Positions 23,134 to 34,900 are shown, counted from the first letter of the stretch. The stretch is DNA of 64,000 bases from Polytrichum commune (GCA_950295325.1 OX485806.1:58523169-58587168), one strand, 5' to 3'. Numbers and translations are program-made. The notes: a model not told the origin generated them from the sequence alone.

Positions 23134-24411
23134 AAAATAATCACTTGAGTACCTGCAACTATCTACAAGGTAATGGCAACATGCACATGTTGCGGGCTAT
23201 CTAAATGGCAATCCCTTGCCAAATGCCAAGTGTTTATGCCCCCAGAATTCCAAAATTGTGCAAAGGTTTGAGATTGGTAATTAAAATGAAAAATCAGCGT
23301 TGAAAAGACTCATTTCCAAGGTGATTATGGACTCCAATCAACAAACTAAGTGCACCAATGGACTCCTAGGAAGATTTCACACAAATTAGGCTTAAATTTC
23401 ACTCCAATCGGAGTTAATTTGCTCCCAAAAACAAAAATCAGCGTTGAAATTAATAATTTCAGCAATGATTTTGAATTCCAATCAACAATCCAATTACACC
23501 ATTGGATTCCTTGGCAAATTTCACACAAGATAGGCTCAAATTCCACTCCAATCGGAGCTAGTATGCCCCCAAATTTGAACCTCAAAGTTTGTGAGAATTG
23601 GATGCCAAGTTTGAAAGGTGAAAGTAAAAATGTGAAAATAAAATAAAATAGAAATAGAAATATTTGTTTTAATTAAACAAAGAAAAAACAAAAACAAAAA
23701 CAAAAACAAAAACAAAAAACAAAAACGAAAAAAAATAAAAATAAAAATAAAACTTAATTAACTTAATTAATTTAATTTAACTCAACCTAACTTAATTAAC
23801 TTAAACTAATGAACCTAATTTAATTAAGCTAATTAATTTAATTCACTTAAACTAATTAACTAACTTAATTAACTAATTAAGTTAACTAACTTAATCAAAT
23901 CAAGGGCTTACCTTGAAACAAGGGGGGGGGCCAGGCTGGCACCACCCGCCCCTGCCGGCCCGCTGCCAGTTCGCCGTGGGGCCCGGCCGCCGCCCGCCCG
24001 CCCGCCCCCGGCCCGGGATCTGCCACAGAGTTTAGAACCGGAGCTCCAGGAGGGTCTGGTGAGCTCCGGATCCGTCCGGAGCTCAAATTAAATTAAAACT
24101 AAATTGGATTTTGATTGTGGTTTATGTTTGTATTTAAATTAAACTTTGCTTCACAATTTGCAAGCAAGAAAATGTGACTTGAGAATCTCGAAACTAAATG
24201 GAATCTCAAGATTCAAACATCAACAATTGAAGAAAATACAAGAGACAACAAAAGAAAAATGGGAAGATTTCTCTCAAAATCTTCTTGAGGATTGCAAGAA
24301 ATGACGAACTAAGCTTTCAAACACTTGTATTACTCATTTGCTCTCATTACTGGGCCATTCTAGCTCAGAAATGCAACCAAAAATGAAAAATTTGAACAAT
24401 TGTTGTCAAAT
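23134..24411 (-). other. 5' leader of the methyltransferase retroelement
   Basis: No gene is seen. It holds two and a half tandem units of about 118 bp (23285-23590), an A/T run of AATTAACTTAATTA repeats (23745-23900), and an abrupt GC-rich block (23925-24075) with a G9 run and CCCGCCCGCCCGCCCCCGG. No standard primer binding site was found beside the LTR end at 24412. Confidence 0.6.
23285..23590. repeat. Tandem repeat, about 118-bp period, 2.5 units
   Basis: Units share AAATCAGCGTTGAAA, TGGACTCC or TGGATTCC, and CACTCCAATCGGAG with moderate divergence. Confidence 0.7.
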
Positions 24412-24845
24412 ATGAGGGTTTATCTCTCCAAGCTTAAGAAACTAAAATGTCTCCTTACAAAGCTTAAGAAACTTTAAAATTCACACACAAGAGTCAAGCT
24501 ATCTCTCACTCCACGAAAGGAGAATCCAAGAGTGCAAGTGGTGGAGAAAGAATGCAAAGGCTTTACTCATAATCTACTACACCATAGCCATGAGAAAGCA
24601 ACAACAAGCTCTCTCTCTCTCTCAAAACACACTCACAAGACTTGACTTGACAACAATGGCAAGTCAAGAGGCCTTCCTCTCCATACAACCCCAATCCTAT
24701 GTGGAGTTCATCCATGGAGTGGATGAACAACTAACTAGGACTCCCAATGGAGTCTGTTACTCATCCCAACACACATGGACTCCTAATGGGGTCCATTTAC
24801 TCCTAAATTGACGTAACTTAGCCCCCGATGTCACCTCACGTGACA
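24412..24845 (-). repeat. 5' LTR of the methyltransferase retroelement (lacks the last ~109 bp)
   Basis: It matches 12182-12615 with one difference seen and abuts the ATTC target repeat at 24846. The terminal 109 bp present at 12075-12183 are absent, and the leader begins at once. Confidence 0.85.
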
Positions 24846-25103
24846 ATTCGGATGGTTGAAGTTATGGCCATGACTCATTTCATCGCCGGAGCCCACAAGT
24901 GTTTGATAAATGAATTTCCTTATACACGGGCTGGACCGTTTGAGCGATTCCTGAGATGGCAACGAATGAATGCACCCGAGGTAGTGGCCCGCGACGAGGA
25001 TTTACAACGGGCAATTGAGAAGATGGAGACAAGAGAGTTGAAGAGAGCAGCCGAAGATGCAGCCCAACGTAACCAACCTCCACCGAAGTTGCTAAGAAGA
25101 TAG
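24846..25103 (+). pseudogene. Extra 3' ORF of the element, 3' part after the nested insertion
   Basis: The downstream part of the coiled-coil ORF split by the element at 12075-24845. The frame across the junction is continuous when one ATTC copy is counted, which proves the two parts were one gene. The part ends in a charged helical segment (Glu/Arg/Lys-rich, about 24990-25070) and a stop at 25101-25103. The polypurine tract and 3' LTR follow directly, so this is the C-terminus. Confidence 0.65.
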
Positions 25104-25450
25104 GTTGATGGGGACATCAACAAGTTAAGTGGGGGGCTATGTGATAGCAAATTTTAGTTTACATTTTTTGCAAATCAGATTTCAGTGTAAAAAGGGTTAA
25201 ACTTTGTATCGGAATCCTAGTGAAGTGAGAGACTGTCACTTTTGCATGTACTGGAACGGAGTGATCTTTTAGATGTTTTTATCCCTTGCCCATAAATTAA
25301 TTGTCATATCGAAGTTGAAATGAAGTGTTGTACCCTTGTGTTTTCCCTAACAAAACCTTGTCTAAGACACCTAGATGATATAAGAATCACCTTTTAAGTC
25401 TTCCTTGATTTGTTCCCTGGTTTTGTTTCTAATCCAAAAAGCTAACTACA
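25104..25450 (+). repeat. Polypurine tract and 3' LTR
   Basis: AGTTAAGTGGGGGGCTA (about 25123-25139) is a purine-rich plus-strand primer. The LTR starts directly after it at 25140 with TGTGATAGC and ends at 25450 with CTAACTACA, giving TG...CA ends and 311 bp. Bases 25220-25450 match the 5' LTR. Confidence 0.85.
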
Positions 25451-25726
25451 TGAGCCTCCTTCCATCCTCAAGCTTCGGAACACTAGAGCTTCCATTTTGG
25501 CATGGCTTCCACTCGCGGCTCTCACTCTTCCTACCCGCTTGCCGTCCTGATGTTGCCTACTCTTCTTTCTTCCACGAGTGTCAAATGCCCTCCAACTCAT
25601 GCAAGTAGGATTTAGTGTACCAACCTAGTTTGCTAATCCCTCCCTCCTCTACTCTCATGACACTCACCCCTCTTGGAACATCACTTCCTTTGTAGATCGA
25701 TTTCGCATGTTGTTCCTACCCGATCC
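25451..25726. other. Unassigned stretch between two elements
   Basis: The sequence lies between the 3' LTR and the CACTA left end. It is CT-rich; no gene or repeat is recognised. It is probably older flanking DNA. Confidence 0.4.
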
Positions 25727-25739
25727 CACTAGAACAAAA

Positions 25740-26420
25740 CGCACATTTTATGACTGCAATTTATGACTACTTTAAGTCATAAAATCCCAAAATATGACTG
25801 ACGAGGCTCCGGATGAAGATGACGCGCACGGTGACAGGGTCTAGTCATTACCGATGAGTCGCTTCGGACATGAGTCATATGAATATATACGGTTGTGGGG
25901 CGTATAAAAGGACAGAATCTACGATCCCCACAGCACGTGGGGCATACCTTGACTAGCCTTGGAGTTTGTGTCCTTCTTTGACCTGCCCAGGTAGAAAAAA
26001 TACCAATCCGACGTGGCATGTGACTCCATGTAGTCATGTTTTCTGTTGACATGTAATATGATTTGCCTGTGTCATAATTTTGCCGACGTGGCAAGCCACG
26101 TGGAATGTGACTGCTAGTTTTTTGACTGCTTGTAGTTATGTTTTTTGGGGCATTAGTCACATTATTATATGACGTCTTATAGTCATATTCTTAATAACAT
26201 GTGATGCACAATATGACATGATGGAGTGATATTCTCTGAGATGGAAAGTCACATTACGTAGTTCTTTGTGCGTGGTTGTAACTGTATTGAGTTAGATTCG
26301 TATTACTTGCAATTCTGAATGTCAGTCATATTTCTGGACACATTCCAAGCAATGACGACACATTCAAGTCATGCGCTACATGACTGAGCCAAATAAAAAA
26401 TTGAACACATAAATTGAACA
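25740..26420. repeat. CACTA left subterminal region with TATGACT/AGTCATA repeats
   Basis: Motifs such as TTATGACTGC, AGTCATAAAA, GAGTCATATG and TAGTCATATTC recur in both orientations. More occur at 26960-27130, 28130-28230, 29030-29090, 42270-42400 and 42940-43070. In En/Spm such subterminal motifs bind the TNPA protein. Confidence 0.75.
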
Positions 26421-26446
26421 GATAAATATAAATAACTTGAATGATA

Positions 26447-29400
26447 TTATATAGTCCATGTCTCCAAACATATCAAAATGTGTTCATCTTTGCCACATTT
26501 TCCATAAATGCGTAAACTACCGAATTCTAAGAGGCTTGTTGAGGTTCCTCCGGGATAGCCTTCAGTGCTTCCATTGGCCACTTGGTGATGAACTTCAATG
26601 CATCGTCCAAATGCAGCATCGGCATATCGTCGTCGTTGTTGCCCTCGTACAGCAACACGGATTCTACTCCAGGCTCGATTGAGGACACGCAAACTGATAC
26701 GTTGCCCTCCTTAATGAGTCGCCCGTGGAGTGTTGCTGTACAAGGGCCACGATGATGCCTTGGCCTTGTTGTCCTCGTCCAAGTCAAACAATTTGACATT
26801 GGATCCCGTGGCCAATGACAAAGGTGCGTCCTCCACCAACGCATTAGCCGTCTCCGACAATACGGGAGTGACCTCCTGTGCCTGCGTCTACATTCGAAGA
26901 CGTAATTGTCAACAAACAAAAATAATTCGTATGGAGTTACAACTGCTTCGATGCTCAATATATGACCTCACAGTAGGCTATGATTGCATAATATGACATG
27001 ACATACTCATATAACGCACCAAAATCATGATATATAATAACAATGAGTAATATAATTGCGACCTATAACTGACCATAGTCATATGACTGGACATAGTCAT
27101 ATTGTATGACTATAATAAGTAACATATTTGCCTAGGGTCCTGATATTACTTCGTAGAGTGACATATCTATGCGGACATATGTTATCAATATTTTCTCTGT
27201 CTGCGATTGGAATGAGAACCAAATAGAAACAAAAATATCCAATAGCAACTTTAATGTGTAGTTATTCTCAAAAGTGGGGTGTCGATGAACCTACCAAGTT
27301 CGCAAGTACCGACACTAGACCAACCTCCTTGGTCAGATATGCCACGCAATATTCAGTGTCGGATTGTTTGCGGGCCAATGCTTCGAATGGCCCGCAGATT
27401 CTGCAGAGGAAGTCATCGTTAGGATTTAGGGGATCCCATTGCGGAACGTTTAGGACATTTGAGGGGGGGGGGACCGCGTCGTCGCCGTTACATCGCAATC
27501 GAATTGGAGACATCGTGTTGCACCGTGGGCGGGGTCCGGAATCATACTAAATAGATTGTGGAGGTCTCGTATTGGGTTCTGGAGGGGATAGGATCTCCCC
27601 CACAAAAAGCTCCAATGAGCTGTCGTTCCGTCTGCAAGAAACACAGCTACAACCTCTAGTACGGTCTGCTCTACGGGCGACCATATCCCGACATCAAAAT
27701 TAGAGCACAACATCGATAAAAACTTGCCGCACTCGGTTCTTTTTTTTATTTTTACATTCAGGTCCTTAGCGTGGTGGATCACTAGATCCGGGCCCCACTC
27801 TCTCCTATCGTGCAAAGGTCTGATATCGCAAAGAAGTCCTATGACATTCAACACTATAAATTTCCTATGCCCGGAGTCCGACACTCTTACGGAGGGGACC
27901 TTCGCGGCTAACGGCTGGATCTTTGGAGCATTGGCAGCCTTCTTCTTCTTGATCTTCTTCTGTGGACTGCCTCCTTTATGTGCCTGTTTCCCCACCCTCT
28001 TCGCCGCAGGCTCCTCGTGGTCCTCATCCTCCTCTAATTCCACGGGTTGTTCCTGACTCGCTCCAGACGTCATAACCTGGAGCGCCACGACCCAGTAACA
28101 CAAATACAAAAGATTATGACTCGGCCCTATCATACATGACTACTTGTGATAACCTCATGTCATGTTATATGACTGCCTAGAATCATATTATATGACTGCC
28201 TACAGTCATATTATGTGACATAGTCATATGACTGTCCAATGTTGAGGCCAAATCTAAGACATGAAACTTGCGAGTAAGTATAACTACCGGACAAATATGA
28301 TGAGCATATGGCAAGAAGGCCAACCTCTTTCTGTCGAGCCATTGCACGCCAGGTAGGCCGTGCATTCCGGTCCGCCAATAGCTTCTCTGCTTCGCCTTTC
28401 CTCTTCTTGGCAATGGGTTTCTCCTTTCAAATGTCGGGTTGGTTGTCCATATCTGCTAGGGTGTTACGCAGGGGCTCCGATGCAGCAGTCCATCCAGTAT
28501 GCCGGGATTCCGCCGCTTCCTTGTTGCTTGCATGTCCTAATGATCCACATGAGGCATGTATTAGTGAACGTTCTTTCTACATGACATACAACATTGTTGT
28601 AGCAAAGGTGTTCCAGGCCTGTACTCGAAGCGAGTACCAGAGGCGATGCAGACGCAACCTTCTCGGCGGTTACTTGGATCACATCGACTCCCACTTCCGC
28701 CGTGGCACGCGGTTTCAAGGGCCCCGTCGTTCGCTTCTGTACCTTCTGTAGTAACTGCCTCACCATAGCCTTCACATCCTCCAACTCCCCCTTCATGCTA
28801 TCCTGGAAGTCGTGCAGCTCGCTCCGCGTAACTACAAGGCCTCTATCTCCCGGTCTTGCATTTGGGAGTGGCCCTCTGGACGACAACGACTAGCCCCGTC
28901 CTTATTTACCGAGTGTTGCAAGCTCGGTTTCCACCTCCAGTTGCGTCGGGGGCCGCTTTAAATCTGCGGCCTGTGAAAGGAGCAACTGTGGATCCATGAA
29001 AAATGCGTAAACTTACCAAACCCGTCCAATATATGACTGTGAAGTTTAGTGTATTCATATAACTCAAAATATGACTAGGTGAAGTCACAAAATTACTTAC
29101 AAGTCTAGAGCGCACCTCCCCCTCGGACCTTCTGGAATAGGATAATGTCTGCACCGTCTGGCGTGCAGCTTTCATGCGCGTGGCCTCCGCGATTTTATCT
29201 GTCCGGACAATTAACCGCTTGAAGTTGTCCACGTGCGCCTTCTTCACGTACGGTGGGAGCGGGCCACCGCTCTCTATTAGTTTTTTCATGTTGGACCTAC
29301 GAGTCCGCATCTGCTAGCGCAAAATCTGGAAAAATACCGCTTCAGGCACGTCTCTGAGTCCACCACGGTACTCGAACTGTGCGGCCATCTTGTCTTTAAT

Positions 29401-29507
29401 CGCCAACAACAAGGGCCGTGGGTGTGCCTTGAAGTTGTCGACGCTCCAATCGAGGTCGCGAGAGTATCCGCGTAGTCGCGTCAGCCAGTCAGGCCTGTGG
29501 ATCCCTA
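26447..29507 (-). pseudogene. CACTA accessory gene, TNP1/TNPA-like, 3' exons (degenerate)
   Basis: A chain of minus-strand coding pieces separated by introns with GTAAGT donors. Pieces include about 29440-29108, where MRTRRSNMKKLIESGG begins a basic helical segment that runs to a donor at about 29107; 28886-28540 with a short coiled coil (residues DFQDSMKGELEDVKAMVRQL); 28060-27540 with an acidic then Lys-rich stretch and a globular end; and 26958-26530. The position beside a TNP2 remnant and the basic/coiled-coil make-up suggest the second En/Spm-type protein. I cannot match a specific family and exon limits are approximate. The gene continues across the nested element at 39548-39975. Frameshifts and stops are present. 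Confidence 0.45.
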
Positions 29508-29516
29508 TCGGGCACC

Positions 29517-29605
29517 GAGGGAAGCTATCTTATAAGCGATGAGCGGTGAGCAGTAAGACATGAACGGTGAGCAATACGACATGAGCAGTGAGCGGTAATA
29601 TATGA
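29517..29605 (+). repeat. Left terminal inverted repeat of the Mutator-like element
   Basis: GAGGGAAGCTATCTTATAAG is followed by iterated GATGAGCGGTGAGCAGTAAG-like units. The right end, read in reverse, has CGGGGAGTGCTATCTTATG followed by the same units. Confidence 0.8.
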
Positions 29606-31142
29606 ATAATGAATTCAAAAATAGTAAAGGTGCATGGGTTTAGGGTACATGAACTAAATATAGTACTACATGAATTGAAGATTTTCAAATGTAAAGAGTT
29701 CAAATGAAGCAAGAAGGAATCGTATTACCGTGGATCATTGGAAATACTTCCAGTCCATTGCTAATTTTTATTATAACAATCCAAACCAAAACATGTCATT
29801 TTTTGACATTCAAATATATGGTACTTAATAGACCATTTACAATACTACTCACACTCTACAATACCAGCAAGTCAAGTAGTCGCATGACCTTGTTATAGGT
29901 ATATGTAGGTGCATGAATGAACTTGTCACTCTCGTAATCCACCTTACACAAAAATCTAAACACATAATAAAGATGTTTACAATACACCCATTTTCCTTTC
30001 TTTCCCAATGCATGAGAGGACATTTTCGTGAAATCCGGGCATGTGCAATGCGGGATGTCGCCAATTGTGACATGATATGTGATATCTTGCTTGGAGACAA
30101 TGTTGATTATCACTCCAAAGCCCGGATATGGAATGGTAGTGACCCCAACCACATAGTAACACTCCATGAGTCCGGCACTCTCCCATTTGTTTTTGTGATC
30201 CGCTAGCGGTGTTGTTGGATTACGACGCACTGTCTTCCCAAACCTGAATGTAGGGTGGGCATCCGGGTTTGGTGGCATAGAAAAATGCGAGCGAGGGATG
30301 GGGAGAGTTGCAATTGTTGAAAGCCTACAACGAGGGGACAATGCCTCCCTCTGCTGTAGTTGAAATCCAACATCTTCAAGTGCCAAAACCTCCTCTCTCG
30401 ATAGATTGGTACCTATCTTCATCGGCCATATGTTGGGTACTATAGGCCAGTCCAACACATATTTCTTCTTACTGCCACTCACACAACGCTTGATGTCGTC
30501 AGGGCAAAACCAAAATTCATACTCCACATTGTTGGGAGATCGAAATTCCTTCCTGAGCCCTTTGTATGTTGGGGCAGGTGTGCCATGTTTCCCAGTCCCG
30601 ATTTTAGCATTGCACATAGTCCATGTAATGGCCTGTAGTGCCCAACATCGTTTGGCTGAGTTGGGTGGTAATTTTGCAATGTGCCAGTTGGAAGTAAGAC
30701 AATCAGTCTCTAACACGGATGTAGTATGAGCCACACCATGAATTGCAGAACTCAACGATTCCTCTATGCGTTGACGAGTTGCTCGGGTGTTGGGACGAAG
30801 AATGGAATACTTCACTTTGTCGGGTCGATGAGAGTCACAAATCAGCACCCGGTGGTAGGTTGAGTTTGCGTTTGGTGGAACCAAAGAGTTATGACCCTTC
30901 CAATGCACAATCTCTAGTGTTGACGTCTTCTGCCCCTGGGTAAGACTTCATGGCATAAGCCAACATTTTTGGATCTCCACACCAGGCAGCTGTTTTGAGT
31001 TTCAAGGAGGCCGAATCAGGACCTTTACCATCAGACCCCCCTTTCAACCATGTCCGGTAATTTGCAATTTGCATGAAGGCACGGATCATGTCGTCCACTG
31101 TAGCTTCATATAAACAAGTCATCTTGTTGCCGGACTGTTGGA

Positions 31143-31500
31143 GCCATTTGTTGTGTACAGTCTCTGCAAGGTTGCATGTTGGCATTTCCGCACACTCTTC
31201 TATTGTCATATCCTATGAACAACACACAAATACAAGAATAAAACAAACATAAGATAGATTATATATCTAGGTTTGGGTCGTTCGACCCAAAATGGCTACC
31301 ACATTTGGGTCGAACGACCCAAACTGCCTACAAGGTTTGGGTCGAACGACCCAAACTGCGTGCCACGTTTGGGTCGTTCGACCCAAACTGTTTGTTGTTT
31401 GTTGTGTACAGTCTCTGCAAGGTTGCATGTTGGCATTCCCGCACGCTCTTCTATTGTCATATCCTATGAACAACACAGAAAGACAAAGATAAGAAAAACA
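31143..31500 (-). repeat. Duplicated exon/acceptor segment around a palindrome array
   Basis: About 110 bases at 31143-31255 (start of the second transposase exon, its acceptor and adjoining intron) are repeated at 31394-31505. The array of 20-bp inverted repeats lies between the copies. The second copy has its own ATAG acceptor near 31463 and could act as a decoy splice site. Confidence 0.8.
31272..31387. repeat. Array of four 20-bp inverted repeats, exact 32-bp period
   Basis: TTTGGGTCGTTCGACCCAAA or its AA-centred form starts at 31272, 31304, 31336 and 31368. Each unit has 9-bp arms around two bases, and 12-bp spacers of differing sequence separate the units. It lies in the transposase intron. 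Confidence 0.95.
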
Positions 31501-33929
31501 TAAGATATATTACATTGAGTGATGAAGTTTGATATGTACTTACAAGTAGCATATGGCCACCCCATTGTCTGTAACAAAAGTGCCAAAATCCCAACCACTC
31601 TGAAAGGCCAAGGATGCCTTCTTCGGAGGCAGCTCCAGATGACAACCACCAAGAACGAATAACATGGTACTTGGTCTCAGCATCGTCCATTGTTTTCGCG
31701 TCTTTGTAATCCTTGCATATTTGTTTATGTTGAAATTGCAAGGATGGTTTGATATACTTTTGGGTCACCTTATCCAAGCTTGCAGATCAATGGAAAAGAC
31801 ATGTACGCTCACGTGCAACCATGGGTAGATTTGGATCACCATCCCCGTAAATCGCCCTCACCGCAATCCAATTAGCTTGAACATTATCAGCCATAAACCC
31901 TTTGAAGTTTACGTTTGGTACACCATTTTCTGCCATGACAGCATTCAAATTTTTCCAAAAGAGAATTTGTGCTGCACCATCTTCAGATTGCATGTTACAA
32001 CACGCAATAGTCAACACTTTACAGTATCGACTGTCGTACATATGGCAAACCATGGTCGTCCAGTCCTTCAAACGTTTGACATGGTCAAACATAATCCATG
32101 AATTCTCCATATCCCCACCGACTTGCATCCTCTTCACAAGCTCCACACCACTACCTGGAAGGTCTACAAACATCTTGAAAACAAACATTTTGTCCTTTGA
32201 CTGCCCTGGGAACCGACTACCATGGACGAATTTGAAAGCAGAGTGGTCTTTGAGCGCCATAATACTATCCATAGTTCCCATTCCACTACACAAAAAACGT
32301 TTTGATCTAGATACAAAGTTACGATAATTTGGAGACGGAAAAGTGCTGAATTTGTCCATGACGACCTCTAGGGATGAACCAACCAAGAGATGGCCTTCGA
32401 CATTTGCGGGAGATTTGAGAAGGTAATTGGCCAAGAATTGTTTGCTCGCCGCCATAACTATGGCTGAATTTTTTGCTGTGGGTGTTTTCAATACTTCATT
32501 TGCAACGCATTGGTATGCCATGTCCAATGATTCACGGCATGTGTCATTGGCCACAGGGTGATCATGTACACCAAGATGAATACAAGCCCTGGACATTCCA
32601 ACGGATGTGGAGTGGATGTATACGATTCGAGCATTACACAAAGCAATGCACACAGGTGTGGAACGACATACCTTACACTCGACAGTGGACTTAGTAGGGG
32701 GAACAACACCCACAACAAATGGGATAGGAGTTGAACCGGCCCATTCAGTGTTGTTCCGGAGGCCCCCATTGCGATTCATGTAATCACAGTAGTCATTATG
32801 ACATTGGAGATGACCAGCACAAGTAGAGCGCCGGAATAACAGTCCAAAGTCATTTTGGATATTTGTGGTTTTGGTGGTGCACCAAGGGTGACCGTCGCAC
32901 ATCTTGTCCATGCCGTCCATTGAGCGACCATACGTACTTGGAGCTTTGAGTGCCACAGGAGGCAAGAGAAACAAAACATCACCATTAAAAGAAGATGGTA
33001 AGTATTTGACTTCACGAACATCTATACTGTCAAAATCAATGGATGCAAGATCGGACTTTGATTTTTTTCTTGACTTTGTCAGCTTCAAGGCATCAATCAT
33101 AGTTAACCCTGTAGATGAAGGTGAAGGGTGTAGTGGAGGACGTTGAGAACCACCTTCTTGTACATAAGACCTCAAGGGGATTTGGCTACATGTATAGGAA
33201 GTTGGGAAGGAGTAGAATGAAAACTTCTAAATGGAAATGGCGATGTGTTTGAAAGATCAACAGATGTACAAATGTCATCTTTAGAATCTGATAGCACAAA
33301 CACACTATCATCAAGGGGTTCCACCTTAACAGGTGCGATAGAGGGAATTTGAACTGTGGATGTACCGGATTCGTTTGTCAAAATGACAGTGGAAGCTTGC
33401 ATCTGAGACTCAGAAAGTCCTATCACCATAAATGAACCAGGTCCTAAGATCCACATAAAACCAACATCAGTTCTATTTTTTGGAACCAAAATCATTTCAT
33501 ACACCTCTCCATCTGCAGAGTACATCTCATGCTCTAAATACATGGTTCCTATCCGGAGGTTGAATCTCAAACTAAGTAAATCCTCTGAAACACTCACATG
33601 ACCATCATCTTGGAGTGGCAAGATGAAGGGACCAAAAGATCCATGAGCTCTAATGGTAGCCATAGAAAATCAAAAGAACATATGAACAATACATCACAAA
33701 AATATGGGGTGAATGTTGCTTTTGTATAGAGTTGTGTGAGGAAATGAATGGAAATGAAAACGTGTGATACAATAATGGATGGAGATGAAAGCGTGTGATA
33801 CATAGCATCTAATAATACAGAAGTGGACATAACACAATAATAGTCAGAAAATATTTACGAGCAAGATATACACAAAATGGCGTCAAATACTAAAGTTAAC
33901 TCAGTTCAACGTTCACATAATCTGATAGT

Positions 33930-34330
33930 GCATAAGTTGTAAGTTAGGACGGAGAACCTTGTACGTTCACTCACATGTCATGTAGTAGCAATTTATAGAG
34001 GTTATAAATTGGAGAGGAGAAACCCTATACATTAATGCACATGATATATAACAGAAATTTAGGAAGGCTAGAAGTCAGGAGGAGAACGCACAGGGTTTAT
34101 AAGAGCAACTTAGGAGGCAAGAAGTTGGGAGGTAAAACCTTGTACGTTAACACACAGGGTTTATAAGAGCAATTTAGAGAGGCCAAAAGTTGGGAGCCAA
34201 AACCTTGTGCGTTAACGCACAAAGTTTGTAATAGCAACTTAGGAAGGCCAAAAGTTGGGAGGAAAAACCATGTGCGTTAACGCAGTTTGTAAGAGCAACT
34301 TAGGAGGAAAAAAATTGAGAGGTAAAACGA
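33930..34330. repeat. Degenerate tandem repeat, about 60-70 bp period, with CGTTAACG cores
   Basis: Five to six units share AAGTTGGGAGG, AAAACC.TGTGCGTTAACGCA and TTTATAAGAGCAA. They lie in the region upstream of both divergent genes. Confidence 0.8.
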
Positions 34331-34740
34331 CTAGGAGAGCCTAAAAATAAAACAGATATCTATTGTATGAATTTAAATTGATGTTCAGAGCGTAGGAGCA
34401 AAAAAACTATTCAAAACGGGGTTAGAATGCAAGAAATGATAAATATGTCTACTCAAGTATTCATGCAATACGTTATAGGAGCTAGAAAATGACACAAAAT
34501 AGCATAATTTTCTTTTTGCCCCAAAACCCAAAATCTACAAGGTGGCCCAAAACAAGGAAATAGATAGAAGAATGAGAAAAGAAAATGATTTCAAACCAAA
34601 ACAAAATATAAAAGAATTTGTAGCTACAGAGATTTAGATAATATAGCATATATATATATATATATATTTTTGGACCCCATTAGCATTTTTTCTAGATTTT
34701 ACAAGTTTTGGCAAATCTACCAATTTTCAAATTCATGTCT

Positions 34741-34900
34741 CGGCCCTGTGCGTTAACGCACAGGGTCTATGCGCTAACGCACAGTGGCCTTAAAGTTGCC
34801 AGCGCAGACCTTGTGCGTTAACGCACGGGGTCTATTTGCTTAGCTAGAGGCTTCGCAAAGTTGGGCAAGTAAACCCTGTGCGTTAACGCACAGGGTCTAC
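34741..34900. repeat. Cluster of TGTGCGTTAACGCACA palindromes
   Basis: Perfect palindromes with up to 11-bp arms (CCCTGTGCGTT and mirror) are centred at about 34755 and 34887. A near-perfect copy lies at about 34820 and a variant (TGCGCTAACGCACA) at about 34778. A further half lies at about 35302. They sit in the divergent promoter region of the Mutator-like element. Confidence 0.9.

Larger units (their letters stand above)
12075..24845 (-). mobile_element. Ty3/gypsy retrotransposon encoding a cytosine DNA methyltransferase and a PHD finger
   Basis: The insertion is flanked by ATTC at 12071-12074 and 24846-24849, and its removal restores the frame of the surrounding ORF. It ends in TG and CA with a 541-bp LTR at the left and a 434-bp copy at the right that differs by one base by eye, so it is young. 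Coding order on the minus strand is gag, protease, C5 methyltransferase, reverse transcriptase, RNase H, integrase, PHD finger, all in one frame apart from two stop codons and a solo LTR insertion. Without that insertion it is about 9.9 kb. Confidence 0.93.
1..25450 (+). mobile_element. Ty3/gypsy LTR retrotransposon, Athila/Tat group (host of nested insertions)
   Basis: The two ends share an LTR: 34-276 matches 25220-25450 with a 12-bp indel and about three substitutions by eye. Between them lie a tRNA-type primer binding site, gag with four zinc knuckles, and a pol with order protease, reverse transcriptase, RNase H, integrase, which defines Ty3/gypsy. Extra ORFs before gag and after integrase are features of the Athila/Tat branch. 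The element is interrupted by a second retroelement at 12075-24845, so its own length is about 12.7 kb. Pol has four in-frame stops and a frameshift, so the copy is not autonomous. The 5' end lies at or before the window edge. Confidence 0.9.
29856..33663 (-). pseudogene. MULE transposase with zinc cluster and SWIM finger
   Basis: Reading from an ATG at 33663: an N-terminal region of about 160 residues, a Cys/His-rich part (about 32810-32580: CKVC, PVCIALC, CIHLGVHDH) resembling the WRKY/GCM-type zinc fingers of MULE transposases, then the DDE core (about 32110-31785). The core includes MFDHVK, FKGFMADN and a terminal ERTCLFH block. The C-terminus has a SWIM finger, CTCPDF...VYCKHL (about 30030-29960). 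An intron spans 31213-31543 (donor GTAAGT, acceptor ATAG). Damage: a frameshift near 33175, a TGA just after CLFH (31785-31787, where Trp is expected), and a frameshift near 30895. It is thus a broken transposase. Confidence 0.82.
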
